Shown: positions 49,400-58,794, counted from the first letter of the stretch. The stretch is DNA of 64,000 nt from CAISIP01 sp038326025 (GCA_038326025.1 JBBQJP010000019.1:11867-75866); one strand, 5' to 3'. The notes: generated by a model from the letters alone, not told the origin. A program made the numbers and translations.

Positions 49400-49866
49400 G
49401 CGCCTCCCGGTTCGTCTTCGTCATCGTCGCCGCGCTCTTCGTCTGCCTTGACAATCATCACCGGCACCGACGCCGCATGCAGCACTTCGTTGGACACCGA
49501 TCCCAGCAAGGCACTGCGCAAGGAACTGGTTCCACGCGCGCCCATCACGATCAGGTCGCAGCGGTAGCGCTCGGCGATATCGACAATCGTGTGGGCCGGG
49601 TCACCGCCGCCCACTTCACTCTCAAAAACCACACCGGCCGCCTCCAGCAAAGCCGCTGCCGGCGCCAGAATGTCGTCACCTGCCGCCTGGCTGACGCGCT
49701 CTAACACCTCGGGATCGGGTGCCGTCATCATTTCGTACAGGTTCGCCGGCGCCTGCACATTGGCCAGAACCAGTTCGGCCGCGAGCCCCTGGCGCTTCAT
49801 GTCCAGCGCCATGCGCACCGCCTTGAGCGAAACCTCAGACCCATCAACTGGCAGCAATATCTTCAT
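49396..49866 (-). CDS. Universal stress protein (UspA family)
   Basis: A 156-residue UspA-domain protein: KILLPVDGSEVSLKAVRMAL at the start, DLIVMGARGTSSLRSALLGS with the ATP-binding G-2x-G-9x-G(S) pattern, and HAASVPVMIVKADE at the end. The ATP-binding motif suggests nucleotide binding. The C-terminal 15 residues are acidic. GAAAGGA lies upstream of ATG 49866. It is divergent from the hydrolase gene and is followed by the SMP-30 gene with overlap. Confidence 0.92.
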   Translation of the reverse strand: MKILLPVDGSEVSLKAVRMALDMKRQGLAAELVLANVQAPANLYEMMTAPDPEVLERVSQAAGDDILAPAAALLEAAGVVFESEVGGGDPAHTIVDIAERYRCDLIVMGARGTSSLRSALLGSVSNEVLHAASVPVMIVKADEERGDDDEDEPGGA

Positions 49867-50003
49867 TGTTTTTTCCTTTCAAGAACCAGACTTGTACACG
49901 ATCCAGCATACCGCGTCGCCCGCAGACGGTCCACGAGAGCCGGCACCGCATTTCCACTGAATCTGCGCCCGGATGGTATGTCGATGGGCAGGATAATCCG
50001 GCC

Positions 50004-50729
50004 ATGACCCAACTCATCCTGATTCCAGGCCTGGCCAGCAACCATGTGATGTGGCAGGAACAACTCGCCGTGTTGCCAGCCCACTACCGCTCCCATGTGA
50101 GCGACGTCGCAACGCGCTGCGACTCGATCGAGGACATGGCCGCCACGCTCTTGCGCGAACACCCCGGTGACCTGATCCTTTGCGGCGCTTCCATGGGCGG
50201 CATTATTGCGATGCAGGCCGCACACCAGGGCAGCAGCCGCATTCGTGGTCTTGCGCTGCTCGGCACCAGCGCCCGACCCGAAACCGATGACATGCGTGTG
50301 CTGCGCGAAACAGCGATCGGCTTTTTCGCCAGTGGGCGTGCTGCCGAGGTACTGCGTGCCAACGTGCCGCTGGCCTTCCATGGCAGCCGCGCCCGTGAAA
50401 CGGCTCTGGTGCAAAGTTATATCGATTTCGTGCTCGAGGCTGGCGCCGATCAATTGATCCGGCAAAACCGCGCCATCATGGCGCGGCCTGATGCGCGCAA
50501 GTTTTTGCCCAAGCTGACCTGTCCGGCGTTGGTGATGTGGGGTGACTCGGATCAACTGACGACACCCGAGGCGAACCGGGAGATTGCCGCGCTGCTGCCC
50601 CAGGCCGAAGTGGTGGAACTGGCGCAATGTGGCCATATGCTGACCATGGAGCAACCGGAGCAGGTCAACAAGCTACTGCTGCATTGGCTGCAGCGCCTGC
50701 CCACCAGCCAGACCCAAACAAGCGCCTAA
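50004..50729 (+). CDS. Alpha/beta hydrolase
   Basis: A 241-residue alpha/beta-hydrolase-fold protein. The oxyanion region is LILIPGLASNHVMW, the nucleophile elbow is LILCGASMGGIIAM (Ser), the acid is in LVMWGDSDQLTTPE and the catalytic His is in LAQCGHMLTMEQPEQV. Substrate unknown; it resembles many small esterases and lactonases. ATG 50004 was chosen because the conserved strand begins directly after it. Its last four bases overlap the convergent coaD. Confidence 0.88.
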   Translation: MTQLILIPGLASNHVMWQEQLAVLPAHYRSHVSDVATRCDSIEDMAATLLREHPGDLILCGASMGGIIAMQAAHQGSSRIRGLALLGTSARPETDDMRVLRETAIGFFASGRAAEVLRANVPLAFHGSRARETALVQSYIDFVLEAGADQLIRQNRAIMARPDARKFLPKLTCPALVMWGDSDQLTTPEANREIAALLPQAEVVELAQCGHMLTMEQPEQVNKLLLHWLQRLPTSQTQTSA

Positions 50730-51229
50730 CCGGCCGCCTTGAGCGCCTTGACCTTGTCGGTCAGGCGACGCAACACCGAGGGTTCGACGAAGTTGTCCAC
50801 TTCGCCGCCCAGAATCGCAATCTCGCGCACGAAGGTGCTGGATATGAACTGGTACTTGTCGCTTGGCGTCAGGAACACCGTTTCCACGTCGGGCATGAGC
50901 GAGCGGTTCATGCCGGCTAGCTGGAATTCGTAATCGAAGTCGGTCACGGCACGTAATCCGCGCACCATGGCCTTGGCACCACGCGACACCACGAAGTCGC
51001 GCATCAGCCCATCAAAACTCTCGACCGTCACGTGCGGATAGGGACGTACCACCTCGCGCGCCATCTCGACCCGCTCCTCGAGCGAGAACATCGCTTTCTT
51101 GTGATGCCCCGCTGCCACCGCGACGATGATGCGACTGAACAACTGCGCCGCGCGTCGGACCACGTCCTCGTGGCCCAGGGTCATGGGGTCGAATGTTCCC
51201 GGATATACGGCAATGATCTGGTTTCGCAC
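50726..51229 (-). CDS. coaD: Phosphopantetheine adenylyltransferase CoaD
   Basis: Transfers AMP to 4'-phosphopantetheine in coenzyme A synthesis. The 167-residue protein has the nucleotidyltransferase start YPGTFDPMTLGHEDVVRRA (the TxGH form), AAGHHKKAMFSLEERVEMAR, VRGLRAVTDFDYEFQLAGMN and KYQFISSTFVREIA. It lies downstream of rsmD in the same direction, as in most proteobacteria. Confidence 0.97.
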   Translation of the reverse strand: MRNQIIAVYPGTFDPMTLGHEDVVRRAAQLFSRIIVAVAAGHHKKAMFSLEERVEMAREVVRPYPHVTVESFDGLMRDFVVSRGAKAMVRGLRAVTDFDYEFQLAGMNRSLMPDVETVFLTPSDKYQFISSTFVREIAILGGEVDNFVEPSVLRRLTDKVKALKAAG

Positions 51230-51273
51230 AAAAAGCTCCAGCTAACCGTCGTCAGAACGACGCATGCGTCGCA

Positions 51274-51924
51274 TTATGCATGCGGCACCGCACGTGAACG
51301 TTGCAGCAAATGGGCGTGCACGGCCCCCGCCTTGAGGTGGCGCACCACCGTCAGCCCCAGCGGCGCCAACTCGGCATCGCTCCAGGCCACCGGCGCCTCC
51401 AGGTAGACATACGCACCCGCACGCACGACACGTTCGGCGGCGCGTAACGCCGATTCGAAAAGTCCGGAATCAAACGGCGGATCGAGAAACACCAGGTCCA
51501 GGCTATCCGCCGGCAGTCGGGCCAGCGCGGCCAGCCCATCGCCGCGGTGAACCTGCACCATGTCCGCCGCCAATCGCTGCCCGGTGGCGACGAGTTGCAG
51601 CACCAGCGCACGGTCGTTCTCAACCAGGGTCACGCTGCGGGCGCCACGTGATGCCGCCTCGAAACCCAGTGCACCGGTGCCGGCAAAGGCATCGACGCAC
51701 GTCCAGCCGGTCAGGTCCTGCCCCAGCCAGTTGAACACCGTCTCGCGCACCCGGTCCGGTGTGGGGCGCAAACCCGGCTTGACCGCGACCGGCAGCCGGG
51801 TGCGTTTCCAGCGGCCGCCGACGATACGCACGGTATGGTCGGTCGGCGGCATGGCTGGCTTGGTCGGCTTCCTGGGCGCGGCAGTGACTGGGCGGCGCGC
51901 ACGCACCACATCTTTGTTTCCCAT
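51274..51924 (-). CDS. rsmD: 16S rRNA (guanine966-N2)-methyltransferase RsmD
   Basis: Methylates G966 of 16S rRNA. Of the 216 residues, the first 30 are a Pro/Thr/Arg-rich extension; the conserved part begins VRIVGGRWKRTRL and includes RPTPDRVRETVFNWL, the SAM-binding CVDAFAGTGALGFEAASRGA, VTLVENDRA and the catalytic LVFLDPPFDSG (DPPF). The extension could mean that the true start lies further in, but no better start codon with a ribosome site is evident. Confidence 0.94.
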   Translation of the reverse strand: MGNKDVVRARRPVTAAPRKPTKPAMPPTDHTVRIVGGRWKRTRLPVAVKPGLRPTPDRVRETVFNWLGQDLTGWTCVDAFAGTGALGFEAASRGARSVTLVENDRALVLQLVATGQRLAADMVQVHRGDGLAALARLPADSLDLVFLDPPFDSGLFESALRAAERVVRAGAYVYLEAPVAWSDAELAPLGLTVVRHLKAGAVHAHLLQRSRAVPHA

Positions 51925-51993
51925 GGCGAGGAGCTTAACCGCTGTGCGGGTGCCGGCAATGGCAGCCTGGGCGCAGGAGCAACTCGTGACGGG

Positions 51994-53349
51994 TCATGGC
52001 GCCTTGTCGCGCCCGCCCACCACCACCGTGACCATGGCCGTTGGATGCAACACGCGCTCGAACGCGGCCTTGACATCGGCTACGCTCAATCGCTCGACCG
52101 CGGCTGTCCAGGTGTCGAGGTAGTCGAGCGCCAGTCCGTTCCAGGCGATGTTGGCCACGTTGTCGAGCAGTTTGCGATTGCTGTCGAAACGCAATGCAAA
52201 GCCCCCGATCAGATTGGCCTTGGCGGCTTTCAACTCCTGTTCGCTCGGACCCTCGCGTACGAACTCGGCCACCACCTCCTGCGTCACCGCCACCGCCTGC
52301 GCGGCCTGATCGGGCCGCGTCTGCAGACCCACCGTGAACGCGCCGGCATGCAAACCTGGTGCGAAATAGCTGTAGACGCTGTAACTCAGGCCACGTTTCT
52401 CGCGCACCTGCGACATCAGCCGCGACACGAAGCCGCCACCACCCAACACATAGTTGCCAACCGTCAGCGCCAGAAAGTCCGGATCATTGCGCCGGATACC
52501 GGGTTGACCGATGAGCACATGGGCTTGCGCGGAGTCGAAAGCGATTGATTGCACCGTGCCTGGCGGCACCAAAGGCTGCACCTGCGGCACCGCCGGCAAT
52601 GCAGCGCACGGCGCTTGCCCGGCAGTGCTGTCCAGTCGTGCCAGCAAGGTGGTCACCAACGCATCGGCCTGCGCCCGCGACACATCCCCGACAACCGACA
52701 CCTTGGCGCGACAGGACCGGATGCTTTGCGCATAAAAACCCTGCATGTCGGCCACGGTGATGCGGTCCAGCCCGGCCTCGGTCATTTCATAACCGTACGG
52801 ATGGGATCCATAGATGGCCTTGGCAAAGGCCTTGCCCGCCACCGTGGCCGGCCGGGTCCCGGACTCCTTGATCGATGCCACCAGTTGTGCGCGTTCACGC
52901 TGCCAGACAGTGGCCGCAAACGCCGGCGACGCAAGCTGGCGTGCCGCCAGCGCCGTTACCCGTGGCAGCAGGTCGGGGTAGGTTAACGAGCGCAAGGAAA
53001 AACTCATGCGATCGTTTCCGGCGCCGGCGCCAAACGAGGCGCCCAGATCAGCCCAGGCTTCGCCCAGTGCGTTTTCGTCGAGTGCCGCGTCCGGCCCATT
53101 GGCGCGCAGACCGCGCGAGGCCATGGCCGCGGTGACGCTGGCCAGGCCGGCCTTGTCGGCCGGATCCCGCCGGCCACCGGCATCGAAGTCGATCTGTACG
53201 TCCACCATCGGCAGCGAACGGCTTTGCACGAGAAAAACCTGCGCGCCGTTGGCCAGGCTCCAGTTTTCAATCGGCACACCGGCCCATGCGGCCGGAGCAC
53301 ACAGCAGCGCCAGCAGCAGCAAAAAAACGCGAGAAAAAAGCATGTTCAT
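51994..53349 (-). CDS. M16-family peptidase homologue, likely non-catalytic partner
   Basis: A 451-residue exported protein of the M16 (pitrilysin/processing peptidase) family. A signal peptide (FSRVFLLLLALLCAPAAWAG) is followed by the M16 domain, but the zinc motif HxxEH is absent: where it is expected the sequence reads LASVTAAMASRGL. It does carry the family RGLSYSVYSYFAPGLHAGAF segment and GGFVSRLMSQVRE. Such proteins pair with a catalytic M16 neighbour, which is directly upstream here. ATG 53349 was used; ATG 53343 is equally possible. Confidence 0.9.
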   Translation of the reverse strand: MNMLFSRVFLLLLALLCAPAAWAGVPIENWSLANGAQVFLVQSRSLPMVDVQIDFDAGGRRDPADKAGLASVTAAMASRGLRANGPDAALDENALGEAWADLGASFGAGAGNDRMSFSLRSLTYPDLLPRVTALAARQLASPAFAATVWQRERAQLVASIKESGTRPATVAGKAFAKAIYGSHPYGYEMTEAGLDRITVADMQGFYAQSIRSCRAKVSVVGDVSRAQADALVTTLLARLDSTAGQAPCAALPAVPQVQPLVPPGTVQSIAFDSAQAHVLIGQPGIRRNDPDFLALTVGNYVLGGGGFVSRLMSQVREKRGLSYSVYSYFAPGLHAGAFTVGLQTRPDQAAQAVAVTQEVVAEFVREGPSEQELKAAKANLIGGFALRFDSNRKLLDNVANIAWNGLALDYLDTWTAAVERLSVADVKAAFERVLHPTAMVTVVVGGRDKAP

Positions 53350-53361
53350 CCTTGTTTCCAA

Positions 53362-54768
53362 CTAGTGGCGCAAGCCGCCGGCTGGTGCACGGGGCTTGCT
53401 GGCGCCATCCGCCGGCTGTGGTCGCAGCGTGCCCACGGTCAACTGGTCGTCGCCGAAATAACGCGCCGCCACCGCCTGCACCTGCTCGGTCGTGACCTTG
53501 CGCAGCCGTGCCACCAGACGCTGGCCAGCGTCCAGCGGCAGGCCCACGGCCCAATTCGAACCCAGCGCACGTGCCTGGCTGAAAAGTGAGTCCAGCCGGT
53601 ACACCTCGGCGGCGACCCACTGGGTCTTGACGCGGGCCAGTTCGGCCTGCGAGACGCCGTCGCGCGCGACACGGCCAACCTGTTCACGCAAGGCGGCTTC
53701 AACCTGCGCCGCCGTCTTGCCCTTGGCCGGGGTGCCGTCGAGCACAAAAAGCTGCGGACCCCGTCCCCACAAGCCGTTGCTGGCGCCCGCGTTGTCGGCA
53801 ACCCTGTCCTCACCCTGGGTCAGCGTGCGTTCGAGCCGCGCGCCGCGGTAACCATCTAACACTGCCGCCAGCACCGTCAGTGCCATCGCATCATCACCAT
53901 CGGCGCTCGCCGCGCCTTCCTGCAGATCGGCCTCACCCAGCGAAGGCACCTTGAACGCGAGCGACACATAAGCTTGTTCAGCCTGCGCCTTGACCTCGAT
54001 GCGTCGGATGCCGACCTGTGCCGGCTCCAGCCGTGGTTTGCGCGCGGGCGGCTCGGCCGCCGCAATGGCGCCATAGGTCTGCTGGGCCCATTGGCGCACC
54101 TGGTCCACATCAATGTCCCCGGCGATCACCACCACCGCATTGGCCGGCACATACCAGCGCCGGTGGAAGTCGCGCACGTCATCGGCGGTCATCGCATCCA
54201 GGTCATTCATCCAGCCCACAATGGGTCGTCGATAAGGCGAGGCTACAAACGCGGTAGCCGACAGGGTTTCGTAAAGGCGCGCCCTCGGGTTGTCCTCGGT
54301 GCGCAATCGCCGCTCTTCCTTGACAACCTCGATCTCGCGCTTGAATTCCGCGTCTGGCCATTGGTTGTTCGCGAACCGGTCGGCTTCGAGTTGCATCACA
54401 TCGCGCAGGCGCGTTGCCGGTACCTGCTGGTAGTAGCCGGTGTAGTCACGCGCCGTGAAGGCGTTCTCGCGCCCGCCGAGCTCGGCCACACGACGCGAAA
54501 ACTCGCCCGGCGCCAAGGTGGGCGTGCCCTTGAACATCATGTGTTCGAGCACATGCGCCACCCCCGATACCCCGTCCACCTCGTCCATGGCGCCCACCCG
54601 CACCCAGAGCATGTGCACCGCAGTGGGGGCACGTCGCTCCGGGCGAATGATGATTTCCATGCCATTGGCCAGCGTGAACCGGGTCACCGGCTCGGCCTTG
54701 GTTGGCGGAATCTGGGCCTGCGCAGACAGGGTCGAAATGAAAAAAAGGCAGGTCAGGAAACGTTTCAT
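53362..54768 (-). CDS. M16-family zinc peptidase (catalytic)
   Basis: A 468-residue exported metallopeptidase. After a signal peptide (KRFLTCLFFISTLSAQAQ) comes the catalytic site GVAHVLEHMMFKGT with HxxEH, and the distal zinc ligand Glu in EIEVVKEERR. The second M16 domain includes LQEGAASADGDDAMALTVLA and the RGARLERTL loop. It probably forms a periplasmic heterodimer with the following non-catalytic homologue, an arrangement like other bacterial M16B pairs. It is divergent from ftsY with 29 bases between the starts. Confidence 0.93.
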   Translation of the reverse strand: MKRFLTCLFFISTLSAQAQIPPTKAEPVTRFTLANGMEIIIRPERRAPTAVHMLWVRVGAMDEVDGVSGVAHVLEHMMFKGTPTLAPGEFSRRVAELGGRENAFTARDYTGYYQQVPATRLRDVMQLEADRFANNQWPDAEFKREIEVVKEERRLRTEDNPRARLYETLSATAFVASPYRRPIVGWMNDLDAMTADDVRDFHRRWYVPANAVVVIAGDIDVDQVRQWAQQTYGAIAAAEPPARKPRLEPAQVGIRRIEVKAQAEQAYVSLAFKVPSLGEADLQEGAASADGDDAMALTVLAAVLDGYRGARLERTLTQGEDRVADNAGASNGLWGRGPQLFVLDGTPAKGKTAAQVEAALREQVGRVARDGVSQAELARVKTQWVAAEVYRLDSLFSQARALGSNWAVGLPLDAGQRLVARLRKVTTEQVQAVAARYFGDDQLTVGTLRPQPADGASKPRAPAGGLRH

Positions 54769-54797
54769 AAAATGCTGTGACTCCACAAGCGCCTCAA

Positions 54798-55874
54798 ATG
54801 TTCAGTTTCTTCCGGAAAAAATCTTCGCCCACCCTACCCGATCCGGATAAAACCGTGGTGCCGGACGCCACCACCGTGGCGCCCGATACGCTGCCACCCG
54901 CTGTGGTGCGCACCGGTTCAGTCCGATTTTCGCTGCCGGGCGATGCCTCGGAAGTGGCACCGGTGGCGGTTTCGGCACGCTCGTCATGGACCAGTCGCTT
55001 GCGCGCCGGACTGCGCCGTACGGGTACCAGTATCGCCTCTGTATTCACTGGCACCACGATCGACGAGGCGCTGTACGAAGAACTCGAGTCCGCGCTGATT
55101 CTGGCCGACTCGGGCGTCAAGGCCACACAATTTTTGCTCGAGACCTTGCGCCAGCGCGTCAAGCAGACCAAGGCCAAGGACCCTGCCGCGGTCAAGGCCT
55201 TGCTGATCGACGTGCTGACCGAATTGCTCGCGCCGCTGGAAAAAGAGCTGGTCGTGGGCGAATTCAAACCCACCGTGATCATGATGGTCGGCGTCAATGG
55301 TGCCGGCAAGACCACGTCGATCGGCAAACTCACGCGACACCTGGGATACCGCGGCGCCTCGGTGTTGCTGGCGGCCGCGGACACGTTCCGGGCTGCCGCC
55401 AAGGAGCAACTCGCGGTCTGGGCCGATCGCAACACGGTCGAAATCATCAGCCAGCAAGGCGGCGACCCGGCCGCCGTCAGTTATGACGCCGTCACGGCCG
55501 GGCGCGCGCGCGGCAGGGACGTGGTGCTGGTCGACACGGCCGGTCGGCTGCCCACTCAGTTGCATCTGATGGAGGAACTGCGCAAGATCAAGCGTGTCAT
55601 CTCCAAGGCAGACCCACAAGCACCCCATGAGGTGCTGCTGGTGATCGACGGCAACACCGGCCAGAACGCACTGGCGCAGGTCAAGGCTTTCGACGAAGTG
55701 CTGAAGCTGACCGGCCTGATCGTGACCAAACTCGACGGAACGGCCAAGGGTGGCGTGCTGGCCGCGATTGCGCGCGAGCGCCCTGTTCCGGTGTACTTCA
55801 TCGGCGTGGGCGAAAAACTTGAAGAGCTGGAAACCTTCAACGCCCGGGAATTTGCACTGGCCTTGCTGGGTTGA
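54798..55874 (+). CDS. ftsY: Signal recognition particle receptor FtsY
   Basis: The membrane-associated SRP receptor GTPase that docks ribosome-nascent chain complexes at SecYEG. In 358 residues the acidic/variable A region is short (about 60 residues), then the N domain (SALILADSGVKATQFLLETL) and G domain with GVNGAGKTTSIGKL (P-loop), DTFRAAAKEQL, LVDTAGRLPTQLHLM (G3), LDGTAKGGVLA (G4) and the closing IGVGEKLEELETFNAREF. ATG 54798 begins MFSFFRKKS, the usual start. The gene is preceded by the divergent M16 genes, as in relatives. Confidence 0.97.
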   Translation: MFSFFRKKSSPTLPDPDKTVVPDATTVAPDTLPPAVVRTGSVRFSLPGDASEVAPVAVSARSSWTSRLRAGLRRTGTSIASVFTGTTIDEALYEELESALILADSGVKATQFLLETLRQRVKQTKAKDPAAVKALLIDVLTELLAPLEKELVVGEFKPTVIMMVGVNGAGKTTSIGKLTRHLGYRGASVLLAAADTFRAAAKEQLAVWADRNTVEIISQQGGDPAAVSYDAVTAGRARGRDVVLVDTAGRLPTQLHLMEELRKIKRVISKADPQAPHEVLLVIDGNTGQNALAQVKAFDEVLKLTGLIVTKLDGTAKGGVLAAIARERPVPVYFIGVGEKLEELETFNAREFALALLG

Positions 55875-56000
55875 CCCCCGATCGGCGTCGCTGCCGGCGT
55901 AAGAATCCGGGCCTTTGCCCGACCATTGTTGAATCGGGCGGCCGCTCGATGCGGGCCGATCCTCTTTCCCGCCCTCCAACCGAACCGGAACTGTTTGCCC

Positions 56001-57215
56001 ATGACGCTGCCTAGCCTGCCCACCGCTCCGAATCGCCGCCAGACCCTGGCCCTGCTCGCGGGCGCCACCGCGTTGCCTTTGTGGGCGCAGACGACGGAGG
56101 CCTGGGCCGGTGTGTTGACACGGGCCCGGGGACAAACGGTTTATTTCAATGCCTGGGCCGGCAGTGAACGCATCAATGCTTATCTGCGCTGGGCTGGCGA
56201 ACAGATCCAGCAGCAGTTCGGCGTGCGGCTGGAACATGTCAAGATCAGCGAAACCGCGGAGGTCGTCAAACGGGTCCGCGCCGAAAAAGCGGCCGGCAAA
56301 CGCGATGGCACGGTCGACCTGGTGTGGATCAACGGCGAGAATTTCCTGACCATGAAGCGCGAGGGCTTGCTGTTCGGCCCATTCGCCGAGCAACTGCCGA
56401 ACTTCCGATACGTGGACGTGACCGGCAAGCCCACGACAACGGTGGACTTTTCCGAGCCGGTGGACGGTCTGGAAGCCCCCTGGGGCATGGCACAACTGAC
56501 GTTTTTTGCCGACCGCAAACGGGTGCCGACACCACCACGCGACATGGCCGGCATGCTGGAATTTGCGCGCGCCAACCCTGGCCGCATCACCTATCCACGG
56601 TTGCCTGATTTCCATGGCACAAGTTTCGTCAAGCAGGCACTGGTCGAACTGAACCCGGACCGCGCGCCTCTGTATCGGGCGGTCACACCGCAGAGTATGA
56701 CCAGCGCAACCGCGCCTTTATGGGCCTATCTCGACGCGCTGCATCCATATCTGTGGCGCGCCGGCCGCCAGTTTCCGCAGAATGCAGCCGCCATCCGGCA
56801 AATGATGTCGGACGGCGAACTGATGATCGCGCTGACCTTCAACCCCAACGAGGCGGCCAACGAAATTGCCGCAAAGCGCCTGGCCGACAGCATCTACAGC
56901 TTTCAGTTCAGCAGCGGCACCATCGGCAACACCCATTTCCTGGCGATCCCGGTCAATGCACGCGCGAGCGACGGCGCACAGGTGGTGGCGAACTTCCTGC
57001 TGTCGCCGCTGGCGCAGGCGCGCAAGGCCGACATCGCCCATTGGGGCGACCCGAGCGTGCTGGCGCTGGACAAATTATCTGCAGCCGACCGTGCCCGCTT
57101 TGGCGCCGGCATCATGGCGGGACAGGTCGCGCAGGCCGTGCCCACCATCCTGGAACCCCACGGTAGCTGGGTCGATGCGCTGGAAAAGGAATGGCTGCGG
57201 CGCTATGGTGGTTGA
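56001..57215 (+). CDS. ynjB: YnjB-type ABC transporter substrate-binding protein
   Basis: A 404-residue periplasmic receptor. The signal peptide contains a Tat-like NRRQTLALLAGATALPLW and ends WAQ. The mature protein begins near GQTVYFNAWAGSERINAYLR and includes DLVWINGENFLTMKREGLLF and EAPWGMAQLTFFADRKRVPT, typical of E. coli YnjB. E. coli YnjBCD is an uncharacterised importer related to thiamine/iron/spermidine types; its ligand is not known. The matching permease (58795) and ATPase (62297) are further along the same strand, each separated by other genes. ATG 56001 was chosen by signal peptide. Confidence 0.88.
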   Translation: MTLPSLPTAPNRRQTLALLAGATALPLWAQTTEAWAGVLTRARGQTVYFNAWAGSERINAYLRWAGEQIQQQFGVRLEHVKISETAEVVKRVRAEKAAGKRDGTVDLVWINGENFLTMKREGLLFGPFAEQLPNFRYVDVTGKPTTTVDFSEPVDGLEAPWGMAQLTFFADRKRVPTPPRDMAGMLEFARANPGRITYPRLPDFHGTSFVKQALVELNPDRAPLYRAVTPQSMTSATAPLWAYLDALHPYLWRAGRQFPQNAAAIRQMMSDGELMIALTFNPNEAANEIAAKRLADSIYSFQFSSGTIGNTHFLAIPVNARASDGAQVVANFLLSPLAQARKADIAHWGDPSVLALDKLSAADRARFGAGIMAGQVAQAVPTILEPHGSWVDALEKEWLRRYGG

Positions 57216-57238
57216 TGCCAGGACTTTGGGTCGCAAGC

Positions 57239-57973
57239 TCAGGGGCGCGCCACCACCGGCGGCCGGCGATCACACAGCGCAGAAAACAGCACTCTGCCGT
57301 TGGGCGCGCTGCGCCGGATATCGAGCGCCTTGCGGTTGATGCGCCACTTGCTGTTGGAGCCAAATCGCACCTCGTCCTCGGTAACCGAACCCGAACTCAG
57401 CCATTGCCGGTTCACCGCGACGGCACTGGTCGAGACGCTGTAACGCACCTCGACGCCGCGGCGCACTTCGGTGCTGCCATCGGGCTGCAGGTCGCAATAC
57501 AGGGTCTGCATGTCGGGCGGGCCACCACTTTCGTAGATGGCGCGCGCGACCTGCGATGCACGCCCCGGCTGGCGCGTGCTTTCGCAGGCGAATTCCGCGC
57601 TGGCCCAGGTTCCGTCAAGCAAGGCGACATCGGCGTATTCCAGCGTCTTTGGGTCTGTCGGCAAAACCGCGTCCGCCCGGAGCACGGCAAAACGCATTGG
57701 TTTGCGGCATTCGACGACAAAGCGCGTCTGTGCGCGCAGGGGCAAGGGCTGGTCAGCGTTGATCTGCAACAAGGTTCCGGTGACATGGTCGCGGCCCAAA
57801 ATTTCGAGCGACAGGTTGTCGATGCCGAAAAGCACATCGTCGATGCGCTGGAGCAACTGGTATCCCCGGTTGCTGGCCCATTGCGCATGGCCCAGGCCCG
57901 AGACCAGCACCATCACCAGGGCCAATGCGCTTTTTCGACCGACAGCCGCCAAGGCCTTGTTAAACCACCACAT
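57239..57973 (-). CDS. Exported hypothetical protein
   Basis: A 244-residue protein that I do not recognise. ATG 57973 starts with a signal-like segment (WWFNKALAAVGRKSALALVM, cleavage likely after HAQ near residue 31). The mature domain contains HVTGTLLQINADQPLPLRAQ, CRKPMRFAVLRADAVLPTD and paired cysteines near ACESTRQPGRASQ and LYCDLQPDG, plus a final ALCDRR, suggesting disulfide-stabilised beta structure. It is read against the surrounding ynj genes and is divergent from the carboxylesterase gene. Confidence 0.75.
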   Translation of the reverse strand: MWWFNKALAAVGRKSALALVMVLVSGLGHAQWASNRGYQLLQRIDDVLFGIDNLSLEILGRDHVTGTLLQINADQPLPLRAQTRFVVECRKPMRFAVLRADAVLPTDPKTLEYADVALLDGTWASAEFACESTRQPGRASQVARAIYESGGPPDMQTLYCDLQPDGSTEVRRGVEVRYSVSTSAVAVNRQWLSSGSVTEDEVRFGSNSKWRINRKALDIRRSAPNGRVLFSALCDRRPPVVARP

Positions 57974-58095
57974 CACCAAACCCGTTTCCTGCAGGCCGCG
58001 CCTGCGTATGGTGCGCCGCCAATTTGGCACGCACCCGTTGTTATAGTTTCGCTACTGCCCATAACGGGCCCAACCTTGCGCGAATTGCGATCCAT

Positions 58096-58776
58096 ATGAC
58101 CACCCTGCTACCCCACATCGAACTGAACTCCGGACCCAACCCCGATGCTGCCGTCATCTGGTTGCATGGCCTGGGCGCCGACGGCAACGATTTCGCTGCG
58201 ATTGTGCCCGAGCTCGATCTGTCGGGATGCCGGGCCATCCGGTTCGTGTTTCCGCACGCACCCAGCATGCCGGTGACGGTCAACGGCGGTTATGTGATGC
58301 CTGCCTGGTACGACATCATGGGTGCCGACCTGCAAAAACGCGAGGACGCTGACGGCATCCGCCGTTCGGCGCTGGCCGTCGAGGCCTTGATCGCCAACGA
58401 AGTGGCACGTGGCGTCGATTCGCGCCGCATCGTGCTGGCCGGTTTCTCACAGGGATGTGCCGTCGCGTTGCATACCGGGTTGCGCCACGGCGCGCCGCTG
58501 GCCGGCATCGTCGCCTTGTCCGGTTATCTGCCATTGGCAGCCGATCTGGCCGAGCAGGCGAACCCGGCCAATCGCCAGGTACCGGTGTTCATGGCCCATG
58601 GAAGCGCGGACCCGGTGGTACCGGTGGCGCGCGGCGAAGCCTCGCGCGATACCTTGCAGGCCATGGGCTACGCGGTTCAGTGGCACAGCTACCCGATGCA
58701 GCACAGCGTGCATCCGCGCGAGATCCAGGACATCGGCAGCTTTTTGCAATCGGTACTCGGCCGCGACGACGGCTGA
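58096..58776 (+). CDS. Phospholipase/carboxylesterase family hydrolase
   Basis: A 226-residue alpha/beta hydrolase of the carboxylesterase/thioesterase (EstB/APT) family. Motifs: VIWLHGLGADGNDF (oxyanion), the elbow VLAGFSQGCAVAL (Ser), the acid in FMAHGSADPVVPV and the catalytic His in MQHSVHPREIQDI. It probably cleaves short-chain carboxyl esters or acyl thioesters. ATG 58096 begins the conserved part. It sits directly between ynjB and the permease gene, 18 bases from the latter. Confidence 0.92.
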   Translation: MTTLLPHIELNSGPNPDAAVIWLHGLGADGNDFAAIVPELDLSGCRAIRFVFPHAPSMPVTVNGGYVMPAWYDIMGADLQKREDADGIRRSALAVEALIANEVARGVDSRRIVLAGFSQGCAVALHTGLRHGAPLAGIVALSGYLPLAADLAEQANPANRQVPVFMAHGSADPVVPVARGEASRDTLQAMGYAVQWHSYPMQHSVHPREIQDIGSFLQSVLGRDDG

Positions 58777-58794
58777 GTCGCACGCCCACGTCAT

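Noticed and set aside
55908..55921. CGGGC/GCCCG hairpin after ftsY as terminator
   Set aside because: Short stem without a following T-run.
55875..56000. Thiamine riboswitch before ynjB
   Set aside because: The conserved CTGAGA and ACCTGA-type motifs are absent from the 126-base gap.
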